DNA of 64,000 nucleotides, from the NCBI GenBank assembly GCA_037133475.1, contig JBAXOB010000002.1, forward strand, positions 148,171 to 212,170, in the 5' to 3' direction. Made by a program: the position numbers and the translations under genes. Each line of letters opens with the position of its first letter. Positions within the stretch are counted from its first letter, which is position 1. The DNA is from CAIVAT01 sp037133475. Its GTDB lineage: Bacteria; Bacteroidota; Bacteroidia; Bacteroidales; FEN-979. Under the pieces are notes generated by a model that was given only the letters and a program-made list of their open reading frames with translations, searched no databases and was not told the origin of the DNA. Shown piece after piece: positions 54,401-64,000 of this stretch.

Positions 54401-57400
54401 TCCCGCATAATCGTTAGGAACCGTGGTAATGTATGTACCTGCGTTGTTCATCAGGGTTGTCGTCGGGATAAGGTTGGTGGCGGATATAAAGACCGGGTCG
54501 AGGCTCCTGGAGTTAGCGTCCTGCGTGGTTGCGGCTTGCCATCCTGCAAGGTTGGTGACCGCTACGCCCAGGTATCCAAAGGCGCCGTAAGTACCATAGG
54601 GCCAGTAATCGTTGTAATTGATGGTCCCGAAAGTGACGCCTGATACGGCATACACGCAATAGGATGTCGAACCTGCCATTCCCACCAGGCCATTGGCAAA
54701 GATATTGTCGCGGATGTCCATCCCGGTGACGGCCGAGGTGGTGATGAGCAGGGCAGCCGAAAGGGTACCGGTAGTGCCGCTGTTAAACTGGGTACCGGCC
54801 ATGTTGACCGTGTTGTGGTATAGTTTGTGTCCTGTTCCTCCGACGACCCTGATGCCAAACGGGTTATAGGTGGTGGAGGCGGTCGAATAGTTGATCGTGG
54901 TGATGTTATAGATCAGGTTGTTGAACAGGGTGGCATTTACCACGCCCGAGGAGGTCCCGATATTGATCCCGTATGCGCCCCAGCCGCCGGTGTTGTTGTT
55001 GGCCAGGTCATGGATCTTGTTGTTGGAGATGACCGGGTTGACCAGATTGGAATTTAATTCGATGCCATATTCGTAGGTCGGGGTGCCGATCAGGTTGAAT
55101 ACCTCATTGCCGTTTACCAGCGGCGCGTTGGCTCCGGAAAGATATATGCCGTAGTACTGGACATAGTCCGTAGCAACCGTGGATCCGATGGTGTTGCCTG
55201 ATATGACCAGGTTGTCGTTCATCCCCATGGTGGAGGCAATGGCATATATCCCGTAGTATGATTTGGAGACCTGGTTGTTCTGGATGGTCAGGTTGTCATT
55301 GTCATCCCCGGCGGATCCCAGGGTCCCAGCCGAACCTGCAAAAATCCCGTAGGATGTGGATGTAATAAAACCATTGGAGATGATGCAGTTTTTAATCACA
55401 TCGTTGGTCGATCCCATCCCGGTTCCGTTGCTTCCGACCCAGATCACGGCGGTTGTTCCCGATGCCACCGTATTTAAGATGGTCAGGCTGCGGTCAGTCC
55501 CGCCGCTGTTCGACCCGTCGATAATAAAGTTGCTGGCCTGGTTAAATTTAAGAATCGTGCTGGCCGAACTTCCCGAAATGGTTGCCGTCACCCCGGTTGC
55601 CGGTTTAATGGTCACCGTGTTGACGGAACTCATTCCCGGCACATTGGCCAGAACGATCGGGAAAGTTTCACTGGCGGAATAGGTTGCATCGGTAAGTTTG
55701 AAAACGATCGGGCAGGTAACCTCCTTCGCATTCAGGTCGGCGATGGCGGCTGTCAGGGTTGTGTAGGTCTGGCCAACGCCAACGTTAAAGGTACCGCACA
55801 ACTGGCCAACGATTTTATAGGCATAGGGAACAGTCGGAGGGGTGGAACAGGCAGGCGGATTGATGGTAAACCCGCTGGCTCCTCCCGAGGGCATGGCCCC
55901 GATATTGGGTGTGGTTGCCACATCCTGTGCCACGACATAATAATAGATGGAGTCGTTCAAAACAACCCCGCTCCCAAAGGTAAAGGTATACTGGTTGCTT
56001 CCGATGGAGGTACCCTGGACACTGGTCCAGGAACCATTATAGAACTTTTTCCAGTAGAGCCTGGGCAATCCCGTCCCGGTGCCCACGCCCGAAGCGTCGG
56101 TGATGGTTGCCGTGAGCGTCCTTGGCGTAAGGGAACTTGTATTCAGGAATGGGGTATACGCGATGTTGGGCGGTGTTAAATCAAGGAGGATGCCGCCAAA
56201 CTCATCGGCGCCGATATCCGGGGCGCTGGGAGTTGAGGAACCCACGGGATAGCCGGCATTCGGGTAGCGGGCATCCCCGTCAAAGTCGGTCGTGATGGCA
56301 ACCGGAGTTGAAACCACCGACCCGCCGCTCTCACACTGGGTGGCGATGGTGGTTTTCATATGCAGGTCATAGGGGGTGGTGGCTACGTTGACGAACGGGG
56401 AGTTCTCCGTGATAGAGGAAGCATCGCGCGGACTTACCAGGGCTTTATAGGCAGCCAGGGTCTGGATGTTATTGGTGCCGTCGCTGTATATCAGGTTGGT
56501 TGCCGAAGGAGTTCCGGCATAAAAGTTATTGTTGTTTGAGGTGGTCAGGTAAGAGGAGATCGTGGTTGAACTCCTTCGATAGGCTGCTGTGCTGTAGGTG
56601 GTACTCCCCGCCGCCGCCGATATGTTGATGACAATGTTGTTGCGAAGCTCAACGTTGGGAGTTGTCGATGCATAAATACCGCTGCTTGAAAAGGTCGTCG
56701 TGGAAGAATTTGCACAATTGAGATAAATCGTGTTGTAATAGAGGTTTGCAGCGGTCGGAGAGCTTATATAAACGCCATACAGGGCGGAAGTGCTGGTTGA
56801 TGCCGGGGTCCTTATATCCGAGATATAGTTGTTGTACATGTTGATCTGCGACCCGGAACTGAAATACATCCCGTAATAATAGCCGCTGGTACCCGGTGAT
56901 AGGACATTATACAGCTTGTTCTTATAAATGTTCAGCGGAGAGGCATACACATAGAATCCATAACCGTAGCCATACCCGGTGGATGAGTTGTTATCGAGCA
57001 GGTTGTAAACGGTATTGTTGTAAATATTCCCGCTTCCGCTGCCTGTGTAGGCATAGATACCGTAAATGGCATGCGAGGAGGTATAGGCGCTGGTAATGGT
57101 CTGGTCGTGAACGGTGTTGTTATAGATCGACATATTCGTAGAACTGCCCGGCACATAGAGCGAGTAAATATAACACCCGTAGGTGGTCAGCCCGATGGCG
57201 TTGTTCCCGAAGACCTGGTTGTCGTGGATTGACATCACCGCGCCTCCGCCTATGTAGAGACAATAAAAGTAGGACGAACCCGACTGGGTTCCCAATCCTG
57301 TTCGCTGGTTGTTCGATATGATATTGTTATAGGCGTTGATCGTGCCACCGGTGGCAGATGTGGAGTAACACAGGTACATGTAATAGCTCCCGCCGAAGAC

Positions 57401-58519
57401 GTTATTGTTGACAGTATTGCCATACAGGTTGATGGTAAAGGCCGAAGCGGCATTGTAGATGGCATAGAGGTACGAAGTCGTCGAATTCGGTTCCTGGCAG
57501 TTCTGGATCGTGTTGTTGTAGATGTTGAGTGTGTTGGATGAGCCCGTCGTACCCAGCCCCGAATTGTATATTCCATAGATGTAGCCTGTAGTTGCGGCCG
57601 ACTGGACGATTGAAACGGTGTTGCCGTAAATGCTGGCATTGGCATTGTAGGCAGTTCCCCCGTAAATGCCATAGATGGAGGAATTTCCTGTGGCGCTGGT
57701 GCCGCTGATATTGGAGTTGGCAATGGTCACCCCGTTCTGGTAATAAACATAAACCAGGTATTCGGTCGAAGCTCCTCCGCCGAAGTTATTGATCGTATTC
57801 CCGGTTACCGACCCGATATCGTTGTTCTGGTCATAATAGGTGTAAGGGGCCGTTGCATCGCCAAAGCCATAGAGATAGATCCCGTTGTAGCAGTTGGTGA
57901 TCGTATTCCCGTAGAATTTATTGCTGGAATTCTGCCCGGTGACTGCCGTAACGGTGAGCTGGGTTGTGGATGCGGCCGTGTGGTTGTTCGAATAGATCCC
58001 CCAGGTAGCCGTGTTGGTGTTATTCAGGGATATGGTACAGTTTTTAATGGTAATGTTCTGGGAGCCCTGTGTTGCCGATGCCTTCAGGATGGCATACCCC
58101 CACTCCATCTGGGTGGTGGTGGTCAGGTTGCCCGCATTTTCATACAAGTCGATCCCATTGAAGGTGATGTATTGAACGCCCGAAAAGGTGATGATGGCGT
58201 CCATGGTGCCGGCTCCGGTTGCTGCTGTAATCTTGGGGTCGGCGCCTGCACCCGATTTCTGGAAGATGATCTGGTTGGCAGCTGTCCCGGTGTTGGTGGT
58301 GATGGTACCGGCAGCGGGGGTTGCGAAGGTCTCTGTATAACCTGCCGTCACATTGAATACAACACCGCCGCTGCCCACACCCTGTGCATTCAGGGCTGAT
58401 ATTGCCGATGCAATGGTGGCATAAGGAGCGCCCGGAATGGTGTAGGTTCCGGAAACCTGGCTATAGGCAGATTGAAGAATACCGATCGCCAGAAAAAGCA
58501 ATAAGGTAATTTTTTTCAT
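51416..58519 (-). CDS. Giant T9SS surface protein (2367 residues): beta-helices, Fn3-like, PKD/Ig-like modules
   Basis: Signal peptide (MKKITLLLFLAIGILQSAYS). First region (about 25-720): Asn/Gly/Tyr-rich right-handed beta-helix coils (INMYNNYISDIRTPAS, LYYNTIYLN). A conserved linker with GADEFGGILLDLTPPNIAY and WKKFYNGSWTSVQGTSIGSNQYTF follows, then a second beta-helix (about 890-1385). Next come three Fn3-like units (about 1390-1685; TATLNGxxNAN...FDYGLTxAYG), about six PKD-like modules (about 1690-2200), one Ig-like module, and the T9SS domain (FSVYPVPNDGRFTVSV ... DLRPVADGIYSVVFFN). It is probably a long stalk-like adhesin or matrix protein with internal duplications. The strand layout matches the downstream paralog. 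Confidence 0.88.
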   Translation of the reverse strand: MKKITLLLFLAIGILQSAYSQVSGTYTIPGAPYATIASAISALNAQGVGSGGVVFNVTAGYTETFATPAAGTITTNTGTAANQIIFQKSGAGADPKITAATGAGTMDAIITFSGVQYITFNGIDLYENAGNLTTTTQMEWGYAILKASATQGSQNITIKNCTISLNNTNTATWGIYSNNHTAASTTQLTVTAVTGQNSSNKFYGNTITNCYNGIYLYGFGDATAPYTYYDQNNDIGSVTGNTINNFGGGASTEYLVYVYYQNGVTIANSNISGTSATGNSSIYGIYGGTAYNANASIYGNTVSIVQSAATTGYIYGIYNSGLGTTGSSNTLNIYNNTIQNCQEPNSTTSYLYAIYNAASAFTINLYGNTVNNNVFGGSYYMYLCYSTSATGGTINAYNNIISNNQRTGLGTQSGSSYFYCLYIGGGAVMSIHDNQVFGNNAIGLTTYGCYIYSLYVPGSSTNMSIYNNTVHDQTITSAYTSSHAIYGIYAYTGSGSGNIYNNTVYNLLDNNSSTGYGYGYGFYVYASPLNIYKNKLYNVLSPGTSGYYYGMYFSSGSQINMYNNYISDIRTPASTSTSALYGVYISSPTAANLYYNTIYLNCANSSTTTFSSSGIYASTTPNVELRNNIVINISAAAGSTTYSTAAYRRSSTTISSYLTTSNNNNFYAGTPSATNLIYSDGTNNIQTLAAYKALVSPRDASSITENSPFVNVATTPYDLHMKTTIATQCESGGSVVSTPVAITTDFDGDARYPNAGYPVGSSTPSAPDIGADEFGGILLDLTPPNIAYTPFLNTSSLTPRTLTATITDASGVGTGTGLPRLYWKKFYNGSWTSVQGTSIGSNQYTFTFGSGVVLNDSIYYYVVAQDVATTPNIGAMPSGGASGFTINPPACSTPPTVPYAYKIVGQLCGTFNVGVGQTYTTLTAAIADLNAKEVTCPIVFKLTDATYSASETFPIVLANVPGMSSVNTVTIKPATGVTATISGSSASTILKFNQASNFIIDGSNSGGTDRSLTILNTVASGTTAVIWVGSNGTGMGSTNDVIKNCIISNGFITSTSYGIFAGSAGTLGSAGDDNDNLTIQNNQVSKSYYGIYAIASTMGMNDNLVISGNTIGSTVATDYVQYYGIYLSGANAPLVNGNEVFNLIGTPTYEYGIELNSNLVNPVISNNKIHDLANNNTGGWGAYGINIGTSSGVVNATLFNNLIYNITTINYSTASTTYNPFGIRVVGGTGHKLYHNTVNMAGTQFNSGTTGTLSAALLITTSAVTGMDIRDNIFANGLVGMAGSTSYCVYAVSGVTFGTINYNDYWPYGTYGAFGYLGVAVTNLAGWQAATTQDANSRSLDPVFISATNLIPTTTLMNNAGTYITTVPNDYAGTIRSNPPDIGAYEYALDPLAITVAAAPVAATTATLNGNFNANATTLNTWFDYGLTTAYGTSAAGTPASVTGSTLTPGTLAVTGLTASTTYHFRARGVTSGGMIVYGNDMTFTTASPPPTVVTTAATLITGTTATLNGTVNANNASTTVSFDYGLTVAYGTNVPGVPVTVTGNTVTASLANITGLTPNTLYHFRINGTNVGGTSNGGDLTFTTAAIAPTATTTAANAITTNGATVNGIINANNSSTTVWFDYGLTVAYGTTVAGVPTPVTGIANTNVSAVLTGLITATTYHYRVRGVNSAGTTNGNDMTFLTGCPSVAAAGPITGPASVCANATGNVYTVGAITNATSYAWTVPAGATITAGSGTNTITVTFGATSGNISVAGVGICMTGTASNYAVTVNALPVPTITGPAGPCVNSVNNVYTTETGMTGYTWTVSAGGTITAGATTNAITVTWGTTGAKTVTISYTNAFGCTAATPSSYAVTVNALPTPTITGTATACQGATGVVYTTQAGMTNYVWTVSAGGTVTAGGTATSNTVTVTWSGSGAQTVKVNYANANGCVAATATTYNVTVNPTPVPTIGSNNAPCVGSTGNMYYTEGGMTGYIWTVSAGGTIVSGQGTSAINVTWTGVGAQWVGVNYINATGCSGIAPTVYNLFVNPLPNAAGAITGTATLCAGTNGVAYSCGEILNATSYTWTLPAGATIATGAGTKSITVNFSTSAVSGNITVAGTNSCGNGTVSPAYAVTVNPLPAAAGTITGPASVCVGSTGVAYSVPSIANATSYVWTVPAGATITSGGTTRNIVVSYGPTAGTGTVTVKGTNTCGNGAVSTLNVTMNAIPAAPVVTVSGAVLTSSAASGNQWYYAGNAIAGATGQTYTVTHNTGYYWCVVTTNGCSSPISNKVWVVVTGQQELQNSNFSVYPVPNDGRFTVSVTSPVTETYSIVVYNQLGVKIYELGNVEVDNSFSRQIDLRPVADGIYSVVFFNNSHQVVKKVLINK
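51890..53460 (-). repeat. PKD-like module array in the first giant gene
   Basis: About six modules of roughly 80-90 residues, each starting like NALPxPTITGxAxxCxGxxG and containing YxWTVSAGGTITAG and ITVTWxxxGAxTVxVxYxNxxGC. Close similarity between modules, and with the second giant gene, marks recent duplication. Confidence 0.85.
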
Positions 58520-58896
58520 AGAGGTTGGTTTTTGTGGTTGATTAATCGATGGTTTTCCTAAATGTTATGTTGGTTCTTAAGGTACCCGGACCGGAATCCG
58601 GAGAAAAATGAACATATAACACAGCTCGAAATGAATGCCTGGTTAAATACAATAATATCCTTGAGAAGTTAACCAACTGATATTGGTTCAAAAATACATC
58701 AATTCCCTGCAGAAAATTATTTGACACATTTGTGTTTTAACTTTTTTTAACATATTTTAAAAATAGAGAATTAAAAAGAGGGTTGAAATTTGTTATGGCA
58801 AAAAAAAGAGGGCGCCCCGGAAGGGAACCCTCTTTTTCCATTTTTTGACAGGCAATCCTGTCAATAGATAAAGGAGATTAATTTCTGCCTCTTTCT
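58520..58896. other. 377-base gap between the two giant genes
   Basis: AT-rich gap between the first giant gene start and the second giant gene stop. It contains the hairpin at 58803-58837 and otherwise no gene or clear promoter motif. Confidence 0.5.
58803..58837 (-). terminator. Rho-independent terminator of the second giant gene
   Basis: AAAAAGAGGG (58803-58812) pairs with CCCTCTTTTT (58828-58837) across a 15-base loop. On the minus strand it ends in a T-run and lies 60 bases past the stop at 58897. Confidence 0.75.
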
Positions 58897-61800
58897 CTAT
58901 TTATTTACGATAACCTTCTTCACCACATGGTTGCTCCCGTTGCGGATCACCACCATGTATACGCCGTCGGATGCCGGCCTCAGGTCGATCTCCTGGTCAA
59001 ACCGGCCGTTCACCTCGATATCCTTCACCTCCCTGACCTGTACTCCTAGGCTGGTGAATACGGTGATGGTAAAGGTGTCCTGCACCGGGCTTGCCAGGGA
59101 AACCGTGAATTTCCCGTCGTTGGGTACCGGGTAGATGTTGAAGTTGCTGCCCTGTAACTGCTCGATGGCTGTCATCACCACCCAAACCCTGTTGGATACG
59201 GGGGAGGAACAACCGCTGAGGGTAACTTCGCAGGAGTAGTAGCCGGTGTTATGGGTTACCGTGTAGGTTTGCCCGGTAGCACCGGGGATAATAACACCTT
59301 CATAATACCACTGGTTGCCTGCCGGGGCGCTGCTGGTCAGCACATTGCCGGTGGCGGTTACCACGGGCGCAGCCGGGATAGGATGCGTTGTGACGGCAAA
59401 GTTCGGGGATACCGTACCGTTGCCGCAGCTGTTTACCCCCAGCACCGTTACATTGCCCGAAACTGCTGAGGTACCATAGGTCACCGTTATCGAGCTGCTG
59501 TTCTGCCCGGAGGTGATGGTGGCACCGGCCGGTAACGACCAGGTGTAGTTGGTGGCATTGGCTATGACGGGTACCGAATAAACATGACCCGTTGAACCAA
59601 GGCATACGCTGGCGTCGCCCGTGATGGTGCCTGCGTTGGCGGGCAGCGCATTGACCGTAACGGCAAAGTTCGGCGATGCGTTTCCGTTGCCGCACAGGTT
59701 ATTGCCGGCAACCGTAATGTTCCCCGAGGATGCATTCCCTGCGAAGTTTACGGTGATGGCATTGGTGTTGGCTCCCGAGGCAATGGTTGCGCCTGTTGGC
59801 ACTGTCCATGCATAGGCAAGGGCGCCTGTGACGGGGGCGACCGAGTAGGCGATACCCTGCGCGCCGCCGCATACGGTGGCGGTTCCGGTAATGGTTCCGG
59901 CCGTGGCGGGGGCTCCGTTTACGGTTACGTTATAGGATGTCGGCGTAAGGGCCGCGCATCCGTTGGCATTGGCATAGTTTACAGTTACGGTCTGGGCGCC
60001 AGTGGAGGTCCAGGTTACTTCGAGGGTGCTGGTCCCCTGACCCGAGGCGATGGCACCGCCTGCGGATACGGTCCACACATAATTGCTCATCCCTGCTTCC
60101 GTCGTATAGGAGATATACCCTGAATTGGCGCAAACGCTGTTCTGTCCCGTGACAGTTGGGGCAGGCAGGGCATTCACCGTAACATTCAAAACCGTGGCTG
60201 AAGGTGCAAGGCACCCGGAGGCGTTGGCATAATTGGCTGTTACCGTCTTGGCGCCGGTGGTGGTCCACGTGACGGTAATGGCGCTGGTTCCCTGGCCTGC
60301 GGTGATCGTACCACCGGCAGATACCGTCCATACATAGCCTGTTTGACCTGTCTCTGTTGAATAGGTATTGTTGGTCCAGTTCACGCACGCGGTCGATGAC
60401 CCGCTGATGGTCGGTGCCGGCGAGGCGTTGACGGTGACGTTTTTCACCAGCGGTGCCGGTGCAGAGCAACCGAAGGTATTGTTGTAGTTGACGCTCAGAG
60501 TCTGGGCGCCAGCCGTATTCCAGGTTACGGTGACCGAACTGGTTCCCGCGCCGGCAGTGATGGTTCCCCCGGCAGAGATGTTCCACACGTAGCTGCTCAT
60601 ACCGGTTTCAGTGGTATATACATAGCCTGAGGTTCCTGAACAGGTGGTTGCTGCACCGGTGATGGTGATGACCGGGGCAACGCAGTTGGTGGCGAAGATC
60701 TGGTCGGCGCCATAGGTGGTTCCGGCGGCATTCACGCCTACACAGCGGAAATGGTAGGTCGAATTGATGATGAGGCCGGTAAGGTTGGCCAGTACGGCTG
60801 TACCGGTCATCCCGTTGGCAGTGCCGGGAGTTGCGCTGACGGTATTACCGTAAGCAACCGTAAGTCCATACTGGAAGGTCACGGTGGTGGCGGCATTGTT
60901 GGCGGTTACGGTACCGTTGAGGGTTGCCGTTGTACTGCCGACAGGGTTGGCCAGGTTGGTTACCACTACCGCAAGGATCGGCGATGTGGTAAAGGTCATG
61001 TCATTGCCGTTGGTGGTGCCTCCTGCGTTGGTGGCATTCACGCGGTAATGGTAGAGGGTGTTGGGCAGCAACCCGGAAATGGTATAATTCACGGCATTGA
61101 CAAGCGATCCTGTAACCGGGCTCTGGGCAGGAATGACGGTTGTTCCGTAAGCAGTGGTCAGTCCGTATTCAAAATTGACCGTGGAGGTGCCACCGTTTGA
61201 ATTGACGGTGCCATTCAGGGTCGCGCCTGCCGAAGTTACCGCGGTTGCCGCAGTTGTTACCACTGCCGGGGGATTCGGCGCGGTCGTAAAGGTCATGTCA
61301 AAGCCATAAACCACCAGGCCGCCGGAGGTTACCCCGCGGGCACGGTAATGGTAGGTTGTATTTCCGCTTAACCCGGTAATACCGACAAGCATGTTGTTCA
61401 GTGTGTTTCCTGTAACGCTTGCCGGGGATGCCGCAACGGATGTACCATAGGCCGTGGTGAGACCCCAGTCAAAAAAGAGGCTGAAAGTGGTTCCCTTTGC
61501 ATTGGCGCTGCCGTTCAGCGTAGCCGAATTGTAGGTAATTAAGGATGCAGATGTTGTATTGATAAGCGGGTTGGTGGTAAACTCATAGGCGCCCATGTCG
61601 GGGGGGTTGGTACGGTTTGCACCGGTGACATCGGTTTGAACGGAGCTGAAATAGAGACCTGCATGAGGCATTGCAGCAGTGGTCGGCAGCAGGTTGGTGG
61701 CCCCGGTGAAGACCGGGTCGATATTCAGCGAATTGGCCTCCTGGGCGGTGGCTGCCTGCCAGTTGGCGAAGGTGGTCTGATCAACGCCTGCCAGAGAACC

Positions 61801-63957
61801 GATATTCGGCCCGATGCCATCTACAAAATAATCGTTGTAGTTATAGGTGCAACCGGTAACATTGGTCCCCACTGAAATGGCATAGGATTTGGAAGCCGGG
61901 GTTCCTGAAACGGGCTGCAATGAATTCTTCAGGATGTTGTCGCGGATATCCAGGAGACTGACGTTATTGGCAGTACCAATGCAGGCAGAAGTTACAGCCA
62001 CTGTCGCCGACAAGGTATTTCCACCCAGGAAGATGCTGTTGTGATAAATATGAATATTTCCACCCGACTGGACATAAATCCCATTTGGGGTGTAACCCGG
62101 GGATTTGATGGTGTACATGACATTGTCAGATATTTCACAGACTGTATTGGCTTCTGCCCCGTAGTAGATCCCGAGGGCCGAATTTCCCCCGCCATACCAG
62201 TCGTGGAAGGTGTTTTTACGGATCTTGAGATTTGTGGAGCTTGATCCCACGTAAATTCCCATGACTGCCTGGGCATTTGTGAGGTTCCCGTTAACGGCGC
62301 CGATGATCTCGTTGCCCTCGATCAGGACACTGTCGGCGTTGGTGATCTGAATACCAAATTGCATGATTGCATTGGCATCGGTGTTCGAGCCGATGGTGTT
62401 GTTGGTCACCTGGATATTGGTGGCTTTACCGGTAGCAATCCCCATGATGTCAATTCCGTACTTTGCACTGTTGATCGAATTGTTGTTCAGGATAATATTG
62501 CGGAAACCTGCATTGCCTGTGATGTTATACATCGCAAACGCCTGGGAATTGTAGAGGGGGTCCTTGTTTGCCTGGAGCACGCAGTTTTTGACCGTAATAT
62601 TGGATGCGCCGATGGTCCCGTTGTTATATAACCCTATGGGTGCATTGTAGCCTGAAGGTCCCGAATTCTTGAAGGTCATGCTGCGGTCGGACCCTCCGCT
62701 GTTTGAACCGTCGAAGATGACCCACTGGGCCCCGTTCAGCGAGATCATGCTCCAGTAGTTCGGAGATGCACCTGTGTAGGTCGCTGTAAAGGAAGGAGTA
62801 ACCCCGGGTGCAGGTTTTATGGTCAGGGTATTGGCAGCACTTGCTCCCGGGAGCTGCGGTATAATGATCGGGATTATTTCAGATGGATAGGTATTATCTG
62901 TCAATACCAGGGTAACCGGGCAGGTCAGATCCTTTGCTGCAACATCGGCGATGGCTGCTGTCAGGGTTGCATAGGTCTGGCCGACGCCCACATTGAAGGA
63001 GCCGCAGATTCCCGGGATGATCTTGTATTTGAAAGGGGTTGCCGGGGCAGTCGCCGCGGCAGGGGGGGTGGTTGTAAATCCACCCGCTCCAACGGCGGGA
63101 TTTGTACCCACGTTGGGTGTGGTCCAGGCATCCTGGGCAAGCACATAATAATAAACTGAATCGTTGAGTACCACACCACTGCCAAAACTAAAACTGTACT
63201 GGTTGCTGCCAAGGGAGGTTCCTGTAACATAACTCCAGGTACCGTTGTAGAATTTCTTCCATGCAAGCCTTGGGAGCCCCGCTCCGGAGGTCGGCACGCC
63301 ATGCATGTCGGTGATGGTTGCCACCAGGGTGCGGTTGGTCAGCACCGACGTATTCAGTAACGGGGAATAGCTGATGGCAGGCCCTGTCAGGTCAAGGGGA
63401 ATACCCCCGAACTCATCGGCACCCATATCGGGAGCCGTCGGCGGATAGGCGAGGTTTACCGGGAAACCTGCATTGGGATAGCGGGGGTCGTTGTCAAAGT
63501 CGGTATTGATATTCGGAGTTGACACCACCAGCCCGGAACTTTCAACCTGGGTGGCTGTGGCTGCATTGATGTGCAGGTTCATCGTACCGGGGGTTATGCT
63601 GATGAACGGAGGAATCTCGGTAACGGTTTGCGATTCGCGGGGGGCAACCCTGGTTTTGAAAGCAGCCATGGTCTGATCGCTGTTGGTACCGTCGTAATAG
63701 ATCACATTTGTGGCACCCGGTGTACCGGCGTAGAAGTCGTTGTTGTTGGAGGTCAGTGCATAGGTGTTCAGGGTGGTGGAAGCGAACCTGAAAGCGGCAG
63801 TAAAACCGGTACCGGCTGCAGTTGATGTATTAACAACAATATTGTTTTTCAACTCAAAATTAGCTGGATTCGCACTCACAATAAGTCCTGCTGTGCCGAA
63901 ATTGACTCCGGAGGAGGAGGCATTTAAATATACAGTATTATTATAAATGTGAATCAA
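58897..63957 (-). pseudogene. Second giant T9SS protein, N-terminally truncated
   Basis: 1686 codons from a TTG that directly follows an in-frame TAA (63961-63963, then CCC). It begins IHIYNNTVYLNASSSGVNF, equivalent to a mid-beta-helix position of the first giant protein (about residue 600), so the signal peptide and roughly 600 residues are missing. The rest is complete: WKKFYNGTWSYVTGTSLG linker, second beta-helix, three Fn3-like units, about five PKD-like modules, one Ig-like module and the T9SS domain (FNIYPVPNDGKFTVSL ... DLRPASDGVYMVVIRN). Without a signal peptide it could not be exported. Truncation by rearrangement, an upstream frameshift or a misassembly are all possible; only 43 bases remain beyond it. 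Confidence 0.75.
59380..60680 (-). repeat. PKD-like module array in the second giant gene
   Basis: About five modules with the same repeating pattern as the array at 51890-53460 (NALPAPTVTGxxSVC, YxWTVSAGGxIxxGQGTS, TVTVNYANAxGC). Several segments are nearly the same at the DNA level, so recombination between the two genes is possible. Confidence 0.85.
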
Positions 63958-64000
63958 GGGTTAAAAACCAAATAAATAAAAGCGGCAGCCAATTTGCCGA

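Noticed and set aside
1..64000. tRNA, rRNA or riboswitch
   Set aside because: No cloverleaf, rRNA-like segment or known riboswitch core could be recognised by eye in the intergenic gaps.

Overview
The window is about 64 kb of a Bacteroidota chromosome, probably a Bacteroidales-like anaerobe. Evidence: a TonB receptor/DUF4249/FecR/ECF-sigma set, five proteins with the type IX secretion (T9SS) C-terminal sorting domain, many TAnnTTTG promoter -7 boxes, and no clear need for Shine-Dalgarno sequences. No rRNA, tRNA, CRISPR array or intact insertion sequence was seen.

Region 1 (1-9000): the 3' part of an acyl-CoA dehydrogenase; an ECF-sigma / FecR / TonB-receptor / DUF4249 transport locus; a lipoprotein gene; and an acyl-CoA ligase. 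The fecR operon and the lipoprotein gene carry the same two-block promoter, CATCAGGGTAAC-N11-GTGTATTATC, at the same spacing. This is probably the recognition site of the neighbouring ECF sigma factor.

Region 2 (9500-12340): a coiled-coil membrane protein, a secreted beta-helix T9SS protein and a YjbR-like protein.

Region 3 (12321-33667): a large anaerobic purine-degradation locus. Rightward genes are a MocA-like nucleotidyltransferase, xdhC, a single-chain xanthine dehydrogenase, ygeY, a small secreted protein and ygeW. Leftward genes are hyuA and ssnA, then ygfK, two fold-type-II PLP enzymes and a FAD-less selenium-type xanthine dehydrogenase. A divergent guanine deaminase closes the locus. 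Guanine would be deaminated to xanthine, processed by the molybdenum hydroxylases and YgfK, and opened and split by SsnA/HyuA/YgeY/YgeW. The usual diaminopropionate lyase YgeX is absent; the two PLP enzymes are candidates for its step. Between ssnA and the xdhD-type gene lie an ABC-ATPase remnant and a 59-residue winged-helix gene.

Region 4 (33660-48700): a TMTC-like membrane TPR protein; a RelE/HigB-like toxin pseudogene with an intact antitoxin; a repeat-bearing SPFH protein coupled to an anchorless TonB-C domain protein; several envelope proteins of unknown function; a sulfatase-modifying-factor/OmpA fusion; and a GH53 galactanase.

Region 5 (48700-64000): a large surface protein with decapeptide repeats, and two tandem paralogous giant T9SS proteins (beta-helix, fibronectin-like and PKD/Ig-like modules). 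The second giant lacks its N-terminal part because an in-frame stop lies just upstream, near the window edge.
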